Shown here: positions 25,186-35,035 of the stretch, piece by piece | Numbering within the stretch: the first letter of the stretch is position 1 | Layout: each line of letters opens with the position of its first letter | Assembly (NCBI GenBank): GCA_023228145.1 | Contig: JALOBU010000005.1 | Coordinates: forward strand, 62,001 to 126,000 | Origin: Bacteroidales bacterium | GTDB taxonomy: Bacteria > Bacteroidota > Bacteroidia > Bacteroidales > CAIWKO01 | Reading direction: 5' to 3' | DNA length: 64,000 bases | Notes under the pieces: model-generated | Told to the model about the DNA's origin: nothing | The model's database searches: none | The model's input: the letters and a program-made list of their open reading frames with translations, nothing else | Program-made: the position numbers and the translations under genes

Positions 25186-26361
25186 ATGATACATTTTGAA
25201 GAAGCGTTTAAGGTTGTTTTAAATCAGGCAAAGCAAAATGCTTCAGAAAAAACAAACCTTACAAGAGCTTATGGCCGCATACTGGCACAAGACGTTTTTT
25301 CGGATGTGGACATGCCGCCATTCAACAAATCTGCTGTTGACGGCTATTCTTGCCGCAGGCAGGATATACTGAACGAACTGGAGGTTATTGAAACAGTTGC
25401 TGCGGGTTATGTTCCAAAAAAAACGGTATATGAAAACCAGTGCATAAAAATCATGACCGGCGCCATGTTGCCTGATGGTGCCGATTGTGTTCTCATGGTG
25501 GAGCATACTGAAAAAACAAATGAAAACCACATCAGGTTTTTAAAAAATGACACTCCCAATAATATTTGTTATAAAGCAGAAGATGTTAATAAAGGCAGCA
25601 AAGTCTTGTCAAAAGGCTTGCTTGTAAAGCCTGAGCATATAGCAGTTCTTGCCTCTGTAGGATGTTTTGAGCCCAAAGTCTCCTTAAAACCAAAAGTAGC
25701 TGTTATAACCACGGGCGATGAACTTGTGGAACCCCATGAAATACCCGGAATATCACAAATAAGAAACAGCAACGCATGGCAGCTTATGGCACAATTAGAG
25801 AAAACAGGAGTTGCTGCTCATTATTCAGGTATCGCAAAAGACAGCAAGGAAGATACCTTTCGTAAGGTTAACGAAGCCCTTCAAAATAATGATATCCTTT
25901 TAATTACGGGAGGTGTATCCATGGGAGATTTTGATATGGTTCCAGAAATGATGGAAAAAGCCGGCATAGATATATTGTTTCGCACCATAGCCGTACAACC
26001 AGGAAAACCAACTGTTTTCGGATTTAAAAACAATAAATATTGTTTTGGCTTGCCCGGAAATCCGGTGGCTACCTTTATGATTTTTGAATTGCTGGTAAAA
26101 CCACTCATTTATAAGATTATGGGGCATGATTTTATACCGCAAACCATTCCAATGAAGTTTGGCACTGAATACAGCCGCCGTGCATCCGACCGCATGTCGG
26201 TGCTACCGGTGCAAATACAACCAGACGGAACAATAGCACCAGTTGACTACCACGGTTCTGCTCATATTCATGCACTGGCATTTGCACAAGGATTTGTTTT
26301 TATTCCAATCGGGCAAACCAAACTCAAAAAAGGAGACATCATTAATGTTAGACTCATTTAA
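25186..26361 (+). CDS. moeA: molybdopterin molybdenumtransferase MoeA
   Basis: A 391-residue protein of normal MoeA length. Motifs in order are DVFSDVDMPPFNKSAVDGY, IMTGAMLPDGADCVLMVEHT, the MPT-binding VITTGDELVEP and LLITGGVSMGDFDMVPE, QPGKPTVFG and GLPGNPVATFMIFELLVKP. MoeA inserts molybdate into adenylylated molybdopterin. The ATG at 25186 starts the conserved MIHFEEAF; the frame extends 16 codons upstream over the promoter. It overlaps moaA by 17 bp. No moaC, moaE, moaD, mogA or modABC is present in the window. Confidence 0.95.
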   Translation: MIHFEEAFKVVLNQAKQNASEKTNLTRAYGRILAQDVFSDVDMPPFNKSAVDGYSCRRQDILNELEVIETVAAGYVPKKTVYENQCIKIMTGAMLPDGADCVLMVEHTEKTNENHIRFLKNDTPNNICYKAEDVNKGSKVLSKGLLVKPEHIAVLASVGCFEPKVSLKPKVAVITTGDELVEPHEIPGISQIRNSNAWQLMAQLEKTGVAAHYSGIAKDSKEDTFRKVNEALQNNDILLITGGVSMGDFDMVPEMMEKAGIDILFRTIAVQPGKPTVFGFKNNKYCFGLPGNPVATFMIFELLVKPLIYKIMGHDFIPQTIPMKFGTEYSRRASDRMSVLPVQIQPDGTIAPVDYHGSAHIHALAFAQGFVFIPIGQTKLKKGDIINVRLI

Positions 26362-27145
26362 CCGCAATATAAATTATCTTAGAATTTCCGTTACCGACCG
26401 CTGTAACCTCCGGTGTTTTTATTGTATGCCGGAAAAGGGAGTGCGCCTTCTTTCCCATAACGAAATATTGAGTTTTGAAGAAATAACCGAAGTTGTCAAA
26501 GTCGCTTCGGAAATGGGAGTCACCAAAGTAAGAATCACGGGAGGCGAACCACTTGTCAGAAAAGGAATAATATCATTAATAGAACAGATAAAAAGAATCC
26601 CGACAATCACCGATCTGTCAATGACCACTAACGGCATATTGCTCGAGGAATATGCGAAAGACATTGCCGGAGCAGGAATAAAACGTATTAATATCAGCCT
26701 TGACACCGTTGACCCTGAAAAATACAAAGAAATTACCCGCGGAGGTGACCTGAGAAAAGTAATAAAAGGCATCATAGCCGCTAAAAAAGCAGGGTTGCAT
26801 CCGATAAAAATAAATTGTGTGGTTGAAAAATCTCCAGAAAAACCTGATGCTATTGGAGTTAAAGATTTTTGTAAAAAAACCGGGTTGGAAGTACGCTTTA
26901 TCAAAATTATGAACCTCGAAAAAGGGCATTTTTCTATCGTGAACGGAGGCTCGGGAGGCGACTGCCTGCATTGCAACCGTCTAAGACTGACAGCCAACGG
27001 AAAAATTAAACCCTGCCTTTTCAACGACATTGAATTTGATGTCAGAAAACTGGGGGCAGCACAAGCACTTCGCGAAGCAATAAAATACAAACCCGAATGC
27101 GGCACTTTCAGCAAGAACGGAAGCTTCAATAAAATCGGCGGATGA
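26345..27145 (+). CDS. moaA: GTP 3',8-cyclase MoaA, short form
   Basis: A radical SAM enzyme with N-terminal cluster cysteines C20, C24 and C27 (TDRCNLRCFYCMPEKG), KVRITGGEPLVRKG and INISLDTVDPEKYKEITRGG. The C-terminal second cluster motif GDCLHCNRLRLTANGKIKPCLF and the terminal GG (FNKIGG) needed for activity in known MoaA are present. At 266 residues it is about 60 shorter than usual: after VRFIKIMNL it runs directly into the second cluster motif, missing the segment that normally lies between. It starts inside the moeA end (17-bp overlap) and overlaps the Nramp gene by 4 bp. Likely functional but a compact variant. Confidence 0.85.
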   Translation: MLDSFNRNINYLRISVTDRCNLRCFYCMPEKGVRLLSHNEILSFEEITEVVKVASEMGVTKVRITGGEPLVRKGIISLIEQIKRIPTITDLSMTTNGILLEEYAKDIAGAGIKRINISLDTVDPEKYKEITRGGDLRKVIKGIIAAKKAGLHPIKINCVVEKSPEKPDAIGVKDFCKKTGLEVRFIKIMNLEKGHFSIVNGGSGGDCLHCNRLRLTANGKIKPCLFNDIEFDVRKLGAAQALREAIKYKPECGTFSKNGSFNKIGG

Positions 27146-28401
27146 TGCTGAAAAAACTCTTCGATAAAAGCAAACACAAGCCCCGTTTCGGCGGGTTGGA
27201 AATCCTGAAATATATCGGGCCCGGAATGCTCATCACCGCGGGATTTATTGACCCGGGTAACTGGGCATCAAACATCGCCGCCGGCTCGGAGTTCGGATAT
27301 TCTTTATTGTGGGTGGTAGCACTATCTACCATAATGCTGATTATGCTTCAACATAATGTTGCCCACCTTGGTATTGCCAGCGGATTATGCCTTTCGGAAG
27401 CCGCCACAAAATACACTCCCAAATGGATTTCCCGCCCGGTACTCTCCATTGCCATGGCTGCTTCTGTTGCAACTTCGCTGGCTGTAATTACAGGTGCATC
27501 CATTGCTTTGAAGATGCTTTTCAGTATTCCCATACAGGCCGGGGCATTGCTCACTACATTTTTAGTGCTGATTTTATTATTTAGCAATTCTTACAAACGA
27601 ATTGAAAAGTGGATAATAACTTTTGTTTCCATCATAGGGCTTTCTTTTATTTATGAATTGTATATGGTAGACATTGACTGGTCATCAGCCGCTATTTCCT
27701 GGGTAACACCAAAAATCCCTGACAACTCTATAATCATTATTATGAGCGTATTGGGCGCAGTGGTGATGCCTCACAATCTTTTTCTGCATTCAGAAGTTAT
27801 TCAGAGCAGGCAATGGAACCTGCAGGATGATAAGATAATAAAGCGGCAACTTAAATTTGAATTCACCGACACCCTTCTTTCCATGTTAGTGGGATGGGCC
27901 ATCAACAGCGCCATGATACTGCTGGCCGCCTCTGTTTTTTTTAAAAACAACATTGTTGTTGACGAACTTCAGCAAGCTGCCAATATTTTGAAACCTCTAC
28001 TGGGCGACAGTGCCGCTTTGATATTTGCAATAGCCTTACTTTTTTCCGGCATCGCCTCAGGGATAACTTCCGGTATGGCAGGGGGCAGTATTTTTTCAGG
28101 TATCTTCCAGGAACCCTACGATATTAAAGATAACCATTCACGTTTAGGCGTAATGATTTCCATGATTGTAGCTCTGGTTATCATTATGCTGGTAAGCAAT
28201 CCTTTTATGGCACTGATATATTCGCAGATGGCTCTGAGCATAGCCCTACCTTTTACTTTGTTCGTGCAGGTGTATCTCACATCATCAAAGAAAGTAATGG
28301 GAAAATACGCAAATACCGTCTTTATGAAAATTGTACTGTTTGTGATAACGGCTATAATTTCAGGATTGAATTTATATTTGCTTTACGACAGTATTTTTTA
28401 A
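27142..28401 (+). CDS. Nramp family divalent metal transporter
   Basis: A 419-residue membrane protein with about eleven helices. The TM1 metal-site motif FIDPGNWASN (from D37) and TM6 motif VVMPHNLFLHSE carry the Asp, Asn and Met residues that coordinate Mn2+ or Fe2+ in characterised Nramp proteins, coupled to protons. Its ATG overlaps the moaA stop (ATGA), so it is coupled with the molybdenum-cofactor genes. That coupling is unusual; supply of iron for the MoaA Fe-S clusters is one explanation, but the metal is not determined by the sequence. Confidence 0.92.
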   Translation: MMLKKLFDKSKHKPRFGGLEILKYIGPGMLITAGFIDPGNWASNIAAGSEFGYSLLWVVALSTIMLIMLQHNVAHLGIASGLCLSEAATKYTPKWISRPVLSIAMAASVATSLAVITGASIALKMLFSIPIQAGALLTTFLVLILLFSNSYKRIEKWIITFVSIIGLSFIYELYMVDIDWSSAAISWVTPKIPDNSIIIIMSVLGAVVMPHNLFLHSEVIQSRQWNLQDDKIIKRQLKFEFTDTLLSMLVGWAINSAMILLAASVFFKNNIVVDELQQAANILKPLLGDSAALIFAIALLFSGIASGITSGMAGGSIFSGIFQEPYDIKDNHSRLGVMISMIVALVIIMLVSNPFMALIYSQMALSIALPFTLFVQVYLTSSKKVMGKYANTVFMKIVLFVITAIISGLNLYLLYDSIF

Positions 28402-28408
28402 TGTGCTT

Positions 28409-29245
28409 TCAATTACCTGTCGTTACCGTTCCCGTTGCATGGTTAAGTTCCGAACCAAACATACTGTGAGGGATGGAAAAGATTATCAGAGTTATCAGCG
28501 CAGCAGCAATAATATAACCCGGGCGGAATTTTCTCCTGTTGGCCAGCAAAGCAACCACCCATGCCAGAAAAGCTATCAGGGTTTTGTTGTCTGTTAAATC
28601 CCAGCCAAAAGGCACCCCTGTCCAAAAATCACCAAAAGCATATTTTTGGATGATGGGCCCAAGTATCATTCCTCCCAACAACAACAAAATAAAAGTGATA
28701 AGAGAATACAAACGTGCTTTCTCAAACTTAAAAAAAGCCATCAGCCCTGCCGTATTTGACAATAGCATCGCAAGAAAAATCAAAATCACATGTGGAACAA
28801 GCGCCCAGGCAGGCACATCGTCCTTATATCTTATAATTACCGGCTGTTGTTTTGTTGCAGAAATGGTTTTGCCGTATGCTTTAAACAAAACATAATATTC
28901 TAATTTACCCGCCGCCGACTGTTTTGGTAATGTTGCCGCCAAACCCCCAGGGGCATAAATAAATGAAACGGTATCCCACTTATCATTTGTTGGGTACTTA
29001 CGATATACCAGCTTTGCCTTGATATTGTCATCACGCACCGGCAAAAACACTTCACAATCCTTCGAGCTGCTATAGCTGGTAGGTAGCGATAAATTAAATT
29101 TATGGCCATACACATCAGTCTTTACTTTTTTTGGATATGTTGGCCCGGTTATTCGCTGATAGAAAGCTGCCAGCAATGTGATGAGGATAGCCCCAACCCA
29201 TATAAATAATATCTTCAGTCTTTTTTTTGTCCTTTGATTTACCAT
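28409..29245 (-). CDS. unrecognised membrane protein
   Basis: A 278-residue protein that I do not recognise. Residues 11-28 form a membrane anchor, 30-155 a beta-rich extracytoplasmic domain (CEVFLPVRDDNIKAKLVYRKY, AAGKLEYYVLFKAYGKTI) and 158-265 four more membrane helices. A YFAFGDFWTGVPFGWDLTDNKT-like block (KYAFGDFWTGVPFGWDLTDN) links helices 3 and 4. It is convergent with the Nramp gene (7 bp apart) and cotranscribed with the upstream M28 peptidase gene. Function unknown. Confidence 0.7.
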   Translation of the reverse strand: MVNQRTKKRLKILFIWVGAILITLLAAFYQRITGPTYPKKVKTDVYGHKFNLSLPTSYSSSKDCEVFLPVRDDNIKAKLVYRKYPTNDKWDTVSFIYAPGGLAATLPKQSAAGKLEYYVLFKAYGKTISATKQQPVIIRYKDDVPAWALVPHVILIFLAMLLSNTAGLMAFFKFEKARLYSLITFILLLLGGMILGPIIQKYAFGDFWTGVPFGWDLTDNKTLIAFLAWVVALLANRRKFRPGYIIAAALITLIIFSIPHSMFGSELNHATGTVTTGN

Positions 29246-29253
29246 ATCATAAT

Positions 29254-31011
29254 TTATAGTTGAACCAATAACACTTCTTTTTCCCCGTTACGCATCACGT
29301 CAACATTTACAGCTTGTCCTGCAGATAACATTTTCAGGCGTTCCATGTAATCATAAATATTTGTTACTGGGTTACCGTTAATGGCTGTTATTATGTCGCC
29401 TTTAATGATACCGGCATGGTATGCAGGCCCATCCTGATTCACAGCCAAAACCAATACGCCTTTAATATCAGAGTTAGCAACATCTGGCATAATACCGAAC
29501 GTCACTTTCAAACTGCTTCGTTCACTACCTTTTGTCTTCAGCCCTGCTTCACGATAAGTCAAATCGTAATCCTCTTTATTGATTTCTAAAATAAGCTTTT
29601 CTGTGAACGATAAAATTGTTTCAAGTCCTTCACAATTTATTTTTGAATAATCATCGAAGGGTGTATGGTAATCGGCATGCACCCCCGTATTAAAATATAG
29701 TACAGGAATGCTGTCGCTATAGAATGAGGCATGGTCGGAAGGCCCGTAGCCGTCTTTGGTGAATGCCAGTTTTATTTTGTTGGTATCAAGGCAGGCCGAT
29801 AATATTTTTTCCACATCAGCAAAAGTTCCCGTACCACCCACAGATAATATTTTATTTGTTCCCAGCCTGCCAACCATGTCAAAATTCAGCATCAGCCTGA
29901 TATTTTTCTTTCCTACAGGCAAATGTTTCAGGAACCATGCCGAACCCAGCAAGCCCATTTCTTCGGCACCAAATGCAATAAAAATTATATTGTATTTTTC
30001 AAGATTTTTATTTTTCGATAGTGATGACACTAAACCCATCATGCAGGCAACTCCCGAAGCATTATCGTCGGCGCCGTTATGAACTGCTGTGGTATCCGGT
30101 TTGCGGGAACTTGTAGCCGGTCCTCCAAAACCCAGATGGTCGTAATGCGCACCTATAACAAGATATTCATCTGTTGGGACTGTACTTCTTAATACCCCAA
30201 TAACATTCGATGTTTTAATCTTTTTTTCATTCAGATTGACAGAAACATATAATTGCTTTTTAATTTCAATTTGGCCTGTCAGTTCTGCTTTGCCAGCAGA
30301 AATTTCCAGAGCTTCAATACTAAGCTTTGAGGTGTTTAAAATCCTGTTGGTAGCACCACGGGTTACACTTATTGTTGGAATTCCGTTTCTATTTTTGTTC
30401 ATTTCATTTTCCGGTCCTATTAAAACATCCTGTTTCATATAAGCTGTTCCATTCACAAAAATAATACCTGCAGCGCCATGGTCTTTTGCAGTGAGCATTT
30501 TTGAGCGATCTCCGCTGAAAGAAGCAAACCTGTCGAAATGTTTTTTCATATCGGGGCTTCCACGAAGAACCATTACCCATTTGCCTTTCACATCCTTACC
30601 TGAATAATCATCCCATACCAATGAATCGAATTTTACAGATAATCCATACCCGGCAAACACAATTCCGGTGTTTATAAGAGTATCATGGCTGTATGGGAAA
30701 GGTAAAAAATCGTTGTTGAGCAGAAATTCTTCCCCATTAAACACCATTTTATTATTCTCTCCGTTTTCAAAACCGGTATGCACCTCAAATGTTTGCAAGC
30801 CTTTATCTCTTAATAATTCGAGTTTGGTGGACTTAAAATATTTAAGGATATACTCAGCTGCCATATCTGCGCCCGGAGTACCCGGCATTCTGCCCTCAAG
30901 TGAATCAGAGGATAATATTCGCAGATGAGTGCACACATCATTCTGCCCGAAGCAAGGCCGGTTCAAAAAACATACTGATGAAACAAGGTATATTAAATAA
31001 ATTTTTTTCAT
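29254..31011 (-). CDS. secreted M28 family zinc aminopeptidase with PA and PDZ domains
   Basis: A 585-residue protein. After a signal peptide (IYLIYLVSSVCFLNRPCFGQ) comes a PA-like insert (KGKWVMVLRGSPD, DHGAAGIIFVNG). The M28 domain follows with its zinc ligands in order: IGAHYDHLG, NGADDNASGVA, AFGAEEMGLLGS, NFDMVGRLG and HADYHTPFDDYSK. A C-terminal PDZ domain (ADVANSD..., GPAYHAGIIKGDIITAINGNPV) covers about 490-585. It likely trims peptides in the periplasm or outside the cell. The downstream membrane protein is 8 bp away. Confidence 0.93.
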   Translation of the reverse strand: MKKIYLIYLVSSVCFLNRPCFGQNDVCTHLRILSSDSLEGRMPGTPGADMAAEYILKYFKSTKLELLRDKGLQTFEVHTGFENGENNKMVFNGEEFLLNNDFLPFPYSHDTLINTGIVFAGYGLSVKFDSLVWDDYSGKDVKGKWVMVLRGSPDMKKHFDRFASFSGDRSKMLTAKDHGAAGIIFVNGTAYMKQDVLIGPENEMNKNRNGIPTISVTRGATNRILNTSKLSIEALEISAGKAELTGQIEIKKQLYVSVNLNEKKIKTSNVIGVLRSTVPTDEYLVIGAHYDHLGFGGPATSSRKPDTTAVHNGADDNASGVACMMGLVSSLSKNKNLEKYNIIFIAFGAEEMGLLGSAWFLKHLPVGKKNIRLMLNFDMVGRLGTNKILSVGGTGTFADVEKILSACLDTNKIKLAFTKDGYGPSDHASFYSDSIPVLYFNTGVHADYHTPFDDYSKINCEGLETILSFTEKLILEINKEDYDLTYREAGLKTKGSERSSLKVTFGIMPDVANSDIKGVLVLAVNQDGPAYHAGIIKGDIITAINGNPVTNIYDYMERLKMLSAGQAVNVDVMRNGEKEVLLVQL

Positions 31012-31142
31012 GCTTTACAATTCGGATACAAAACTAATCATTTTGAAAAAATCTTCTGCACTTGTTATTTAGCTTAAGTTGTTTTTATCATACCTATGTT
31101 TTTTTTAAGTATTTTCGCAAGGCATTTTTATTCAGTAATTAC

Positions 31143-34100
31143 ATGAAACAATACAAGTTTCTCAACAATATTTTAGGGCTTGCTGTCTTCATACTGGCAT
31201 CTGTTGTTTATATCATCACTTCCGAGCCTACAGCAAGTTATTGGGATTGCGGAGAATACATTTCAACGGCTTATAAACTGCAGGTTGGCCATCCTCCCGG
31301 CGCACCTTTTTTTCAGTTGATGGGACGTTTGTTTTCTATGCTGGCTTTCGGTGATGTAACCCTCGTTGCACGAATGATTAATACCATGTCGGCACTGATG
31401 AGCGGACTTACAATACTGTTTTTGTTCTGGTCAATTACAGCACTTTCAAAAAAAATTATTACCAAAAATAATGTGTTGTCTCAGTCTGAAATGCTTCTTG
31501 TATTTGGTTGCGGCATGGTAGGAGCACTTGCATATACATTTTCCGATTCTTTCTGGTTCTCAGCCGCTGAAGGCGAAGTATATGCCATGTCTTCTTTTTT
31601 TACTGCTTTTGTTTTTTGGGCAATACTAAAATGGGAAGCTGTTGCCGATGAGCAGGGTTCATACCGATGGTTAGTGCTGATTGCCTTTATGGTGGGTTTG
31701 TCTATAGGGGTTCACTTGCTCAACCTGCTTGCGATACCGGCAATCACCATGGTTGTTTATTTCAAAAAATTTAAACAAAGTAAAAAAGGTGCATTCTTGG
31801 CTTTTGTAATATCCCTGGCAATAATTGCCTCCATCATGTATGGCATCATTCCGCAGCTTGTAACATTGTTTGCAAAAACAGAACTGTTATTCGTCAACAC
31901 TTTTGGGTTGCCTTTTAACTCAGGCACAATTATTTTCGCCATATTAATTACTCTCTTGTCAGTTACAGGCCTGCTTTACACTGAAAAAGAAAAAACAATC
32001 TATCCTGTTTTATTTTTTATTTTCTACGCTTTTCTGGCATTTCTTGTTTTGTATTCAGGTAAGGGGTTTGTGGATATTATTTTGAGGATACTGATACTTG
32101 CTGGCATCACAGCCTTAATTTATTTCGGAAGGCAGAAAAAAGAAATGCTAAAAACAGTACTTCTCAGCATAATTTTCATAATAATAGGCTACTCCAGTTT
32201 TATGGCACTTGTCATTCGCTCCAATGCCAACACACCCATTAATGAAAATGCACCCGGTGATGCTATCAGCCTACTAGGATACCTCAACCGTGAGCAATAC
32301 GGGGACTGGCCTGTATGGTACGGCCCATACTTCAATGCTCCTCTTGACAGCAAAGAACCTTATATTGACGGCAACCCGCTTTATGCTCGTAATGACACAC
32401 TTAAAAAATATGTCGTCATTGACGACCGCAAAAAATCCATTGAAAACTATGATTCAAGGTTTTATACTTTTTTTCCACGTATGTGGAGCAAGCGCTCAAA
32501 CTTACATGCTACCGGGTACAGGTCATGGGGAGAAATAAAAGGAACCCCTGTCAGGGTTACCAACAGAAACGGAAATACAGAAATAATTAATAAGCCTACA
32601 TTTATTGAGAACATGAGGTTTTTCTTTTCCTATCAGATTGGTCATATGTACCTGAGATATTTTATGTGGAATTTTGCCGGCAGACAGGATGACAATCAGG
32701 GTCATGGCATTCTAAACGGAAACTGGATGTCGGGAATCGGGTTTATTGATAAATTCCGTCTGGGCCCGCAGAAAAACCTTCCTGATGTTTTTCAAAACAA
32801 CAAAGGGAGAAATTATTTCTTTTTCTTACCGTTGCTTCTCGGCTTATTAGGATTTTTCATCCAACTTAACAAAAACCTGCGCGGATTTATCATTGTTTCC
32901 CTCCTGTTTGTTTTTACCGGGCTTGCCATCAATGTGTACTTGAACCCTGTTCCTTACCAGCCCCGCGAAAGGGATTATGCCTATGCAGCGTCGTTTTATG
33001 CTTTTTCCATTTGGATAGGTATTGGCGTTATTAGTATTAGAAATCTAATTTGCAAGTTCAGAAAAAAAATCGCTCCTCTTCTTCCTCCGCTTTTGGCAAG
33101 CATGATTTGCTTTCTTGCAGTTCCATTCATTATGCTGTATAACGGATGGGATGACCATGACCGTTCCGGAAGAACCACTGCACGAGACATCGCAGCGAAT
33201 TATTTAAACAGTTGCAAACCAAATGCAATTTTATTTACGCTCGGAGATAACGATACTTTTCCACTATGGTATGTTCAGGAAGTGGAAGGAATACGAACCG
33301 ATGTTCGTGTGGTTAACCTGAATCTGCTTAATATGGACTGGTATATCAACCAGATGAAACGAAAAGTTTATGATTCGGAACCCCTGCCAATATCGCTGAG
33401 AAATGATAAATACATGGCATCTAAGAGGGATTTTGTTTTAATTTATAACACCGGAGCTATTGAAGACAGCAATACATATTATGATGTCAGCAAACTGATT
33501 AATTATGCTGCCAGTGATAATGAAGAAAATATGCTAAGCACCATCAAAGGAAATTATAACTTCATCCCAACAAACAGGTTTGCTCTTGCTGTTGACAGCG
33601 CTTATGTTGTCAGCAAAGGAATAGTGCCCGAATCATTCCGGGATTCTTTGAAACCACAAATTACATGGGTTTTTGATGATTACGGCATACAAAAAAACAG
33701 CCTGATTGCTCTTGACATCATTGCCAATACCCAATGGAAACGCCCTGTTTATTTTGCAGTAACGGCCGGGGATGACTCTTATCAGTTTCTGAACAACTAT
33801 CTTCAACTCGAAGGGTTGGCATACCGCCTGATGCCCTTTCCGTGCCATTCATCAGACATGCAAACAGGGATAGTAAACTCTGAAATTTTGTATGACAACC
33901 TGATGAATAAATTTCAATGGGGTAATATGGATAAGCCGGGAATATACATGGATGAAGTAAACATCAGGATGGCAAAAACATTGAGAAACCTTTTTTCACG
34001 ACTTGCACAAACACTGGTATCAGAAGCTCAGACAGAAAAAGCCATTTTGGTTTGTGATAAATGCATTGAAGTGATTCCAGACTTTAATATTCCATACGAC

Positions 34101-34364
34101 GAATATCTGATACCAATTGCCACAGTATATTTTCAATGCGGAGAGACACAAAAAGCGAAAAATATTACTGAGAAGTTGTTTTATGACAACACACAAAAGC
34201 TGGAATATTTCGATAAATTCAGGGGAATTGATGCCGCATACTTAGGCTCTGAAAAAGCCGATGCCCTCACACTTATTGAAAAACTTATTTTGTTGACACA
34301 AACATACAACCAAAAGGAATTGTCTGATAATATGAGTAAAACTTATAATAAGTTCAAAGATTAA
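31143..34364 (+). CDS. DUF2723 (PMT-like) membrane glycosyltransferase
   Basis: A 1073-residue protein. The DUF2723 N-terminus is clear: SEPTASYWDCGEYISTAYKLQ with the acidic residues after TM1 expected in a GT-C enzyme, then VGHPPGAPFFQLMGRLFS. Many helices follow up to about residue 640, and a soluble C-terminal region of about 430 residues contains NAILFTLGDNDTFPLWYVQEV and TPR-like helices. Members are annotated as protein O-mannosyltransferase-like and are widespread in Bacteroidota; the substrate is not established here. The ATG at 31143 starts at the first conserved residues; the frame extends 27 codons upstream. Confidence 0.88.
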   Translation: MKQYKFLNNILGLAVFILASVVYIITSEPTASYWDCGEYISTAYKLQVGHPPGAPFFQLMGRLFSMLAFGDVTLVARMINTMSALMSGLTILFLFWSITALSKKIITKNNVLSQSEMLLVFGCGMVGALAYTFSDSFWFSAAEGEVYAMSSFFTAFVFWAILKWEAVADEQGSYRWLVLIAFMVGLSIGVHLLNLLAIPAITMVVYFKKFKQSKKGAFLAFVISLAIIASIMYGIIPQLVTLFAKTELLFVNTFGLPFNSGTIIFAILITLLSVTGLLYTEKEKTIYPVLFFIFYAFLAFLVLYSGKGFVDIILRILILAGITALIYFGRQKKEMLKTVLLSIIFIIIGYSSFMALVIRSNANTPINENAPGDAISLLGYLNREQYGDWPVWYGPYFNAPLDSKEPYIDGNPLYARNDTLKKYVVIDDRKKSIENYDSRFYTFFPRMWSKRSNLHATGYRSWGEIKGTPVRVTNRNGNTEIINKPTFIENMRFFFSYQIGHMYLRYFMWNFAGRQDDNQGHGILNGNWMSGIGFIDKFRLGPQKNLPDVFQNNKGRNYFFFLPLLLGLLGFFIQLNKNLRGFIIVSLLFVFTGLAINVYLNPVPYQPRERDYAYAASFYAFSIWIGIGVISIRNLICKFRKKIAPLLPPLLASMICFLAVPFIMLYNGWDDHDRSGRTTARDIAANYLNSCKPNAILFTLGDNDTFPLWYVQEVEGIRTDVRVVNLNLLNMDWYINQMKRKVYDSEPLPISLRNDKYMASKRDFVLIYNTGAIEDSNTYYDVSKLINYAASDNEENMLSTIKGNYNFIPTNRFALAVDSAYVVSKGIVPESFRDSLKPQITWVFDDYGIQKNSLIALDIIANTQWKRPVYFAVTAGDDSYQFLNNYLQLEGLAYRLMPFPCHSSDMQTGIVNSEILYDNLMNKFQWGNMDKPGIYMDEVNIRMAKTLRNLFSRLAQTLVSEAQTEKAILVCDKCIEVIPDFNIPYDEYLIPIATVYFQCGETQKAKNITEKLFYDNTQKLEYFDKFRGIDAAYLGSEKADALTLIEKLILLTQTYNQKELSDNMSKTYNKFKD

Positions 34365-34384
34365 TTAAATCTAATCGCTTCAGG

Positions 34385-35002
34385 ATGTATTTCAACAGGA
34401 TTCCTCTACCTCTAAAAAAACTTTATGCTCCAGATGCTTTATGGCTTGTTGAAACTAATGAAAAAGATTTATTCCTGACATTTGACGATGGTCCTGATTC
34501 AGAAACCACACCTGATATTTTAAAAATACTCGATGAGTACGAAGCCAAAGCAACATTTTTCTGCATCGGAGAAAAAGTTTCAAAACAGCCGAAGACTTAC
34601 TGTGAAATTTTAAAAAGAGGCCACACTGCGGGAAACCATACCAACAGCCACCTGAATGGATGGGATACCCCTTTAGATGATTATATTTGTGACATTGAAA
34701 AATGTTCAGCATTAATTCATTCAGATTTATTTCGACCTCCTTATGGTAAAATAACAAGAAAACAATATCACTACATCCGCCAGAAAAACAAAATTATCTT
34801 TTGGACAGCCATGACTGGCGATTTTGACAATAAAAACTCCGGGGAAGCCTGCCTGAAAAATGCAATCAAAAACACCCGAAAGGGTTCAATTGTTGTGTTT
34901 CATGACAACAAAAAAGCTAAAAGAAATTTAGAATATGCGCTTCCCCGATTTTTGGAATATTTTAAAGAAAAAAATTATAATTTTAAAGCCATTTCTTACT
35001 AA
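34385..35002 (+). CDS. polysaccharide deacetylase (NodB domain)
   Basis: A 205-residue single NodB domain protein. Motif 1 is LFLTFDDGPDSETT (catalytic Asp and metal Asp), motif 2 HTAGNHTNSHLNG (metal His pair), motif 3 LFRPPYGKIT, and later motifs FWTAMTGDFD and SIVVFHDNKKA. It removes N-acetyl groups from peptidoglycan or other GlcNAc polymers. No signal peptide is evident, so it may act in the cytoplasm or be exported otherwise. It follows the DUF2723 gene by 20 bp. Confidence 0.92.
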   Translation: MYFNRIPLPLKKLYAPDALWLVETNEKDLFLTFDDGPDSETTPDILKILDEYEAKATFFCIGEKVSKQPKTYCEILKRGHTAGNHTNSHLNGWDTPLDDYICDIEKCSALIHSDLFRPPYGKITRKQYHYIRQKNKIIFWTAMTGDFDNKNSGEACLKNAIKNTRKGSIVVFHDNKKAKRNLEYALPRFLEYFKEKNYNFKAISY

Positions 35003-35035
35003 ACTATCTTTATTTATTTTCAACTAATTAGGACA

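Noticed and set aside
26419..27177. 252-residue open frame antisense to moaA
   Set aside because: It mirrors the moaA coding sequence, has no recognisable motif and no promoter, and moaA has clear catalytic motifs.
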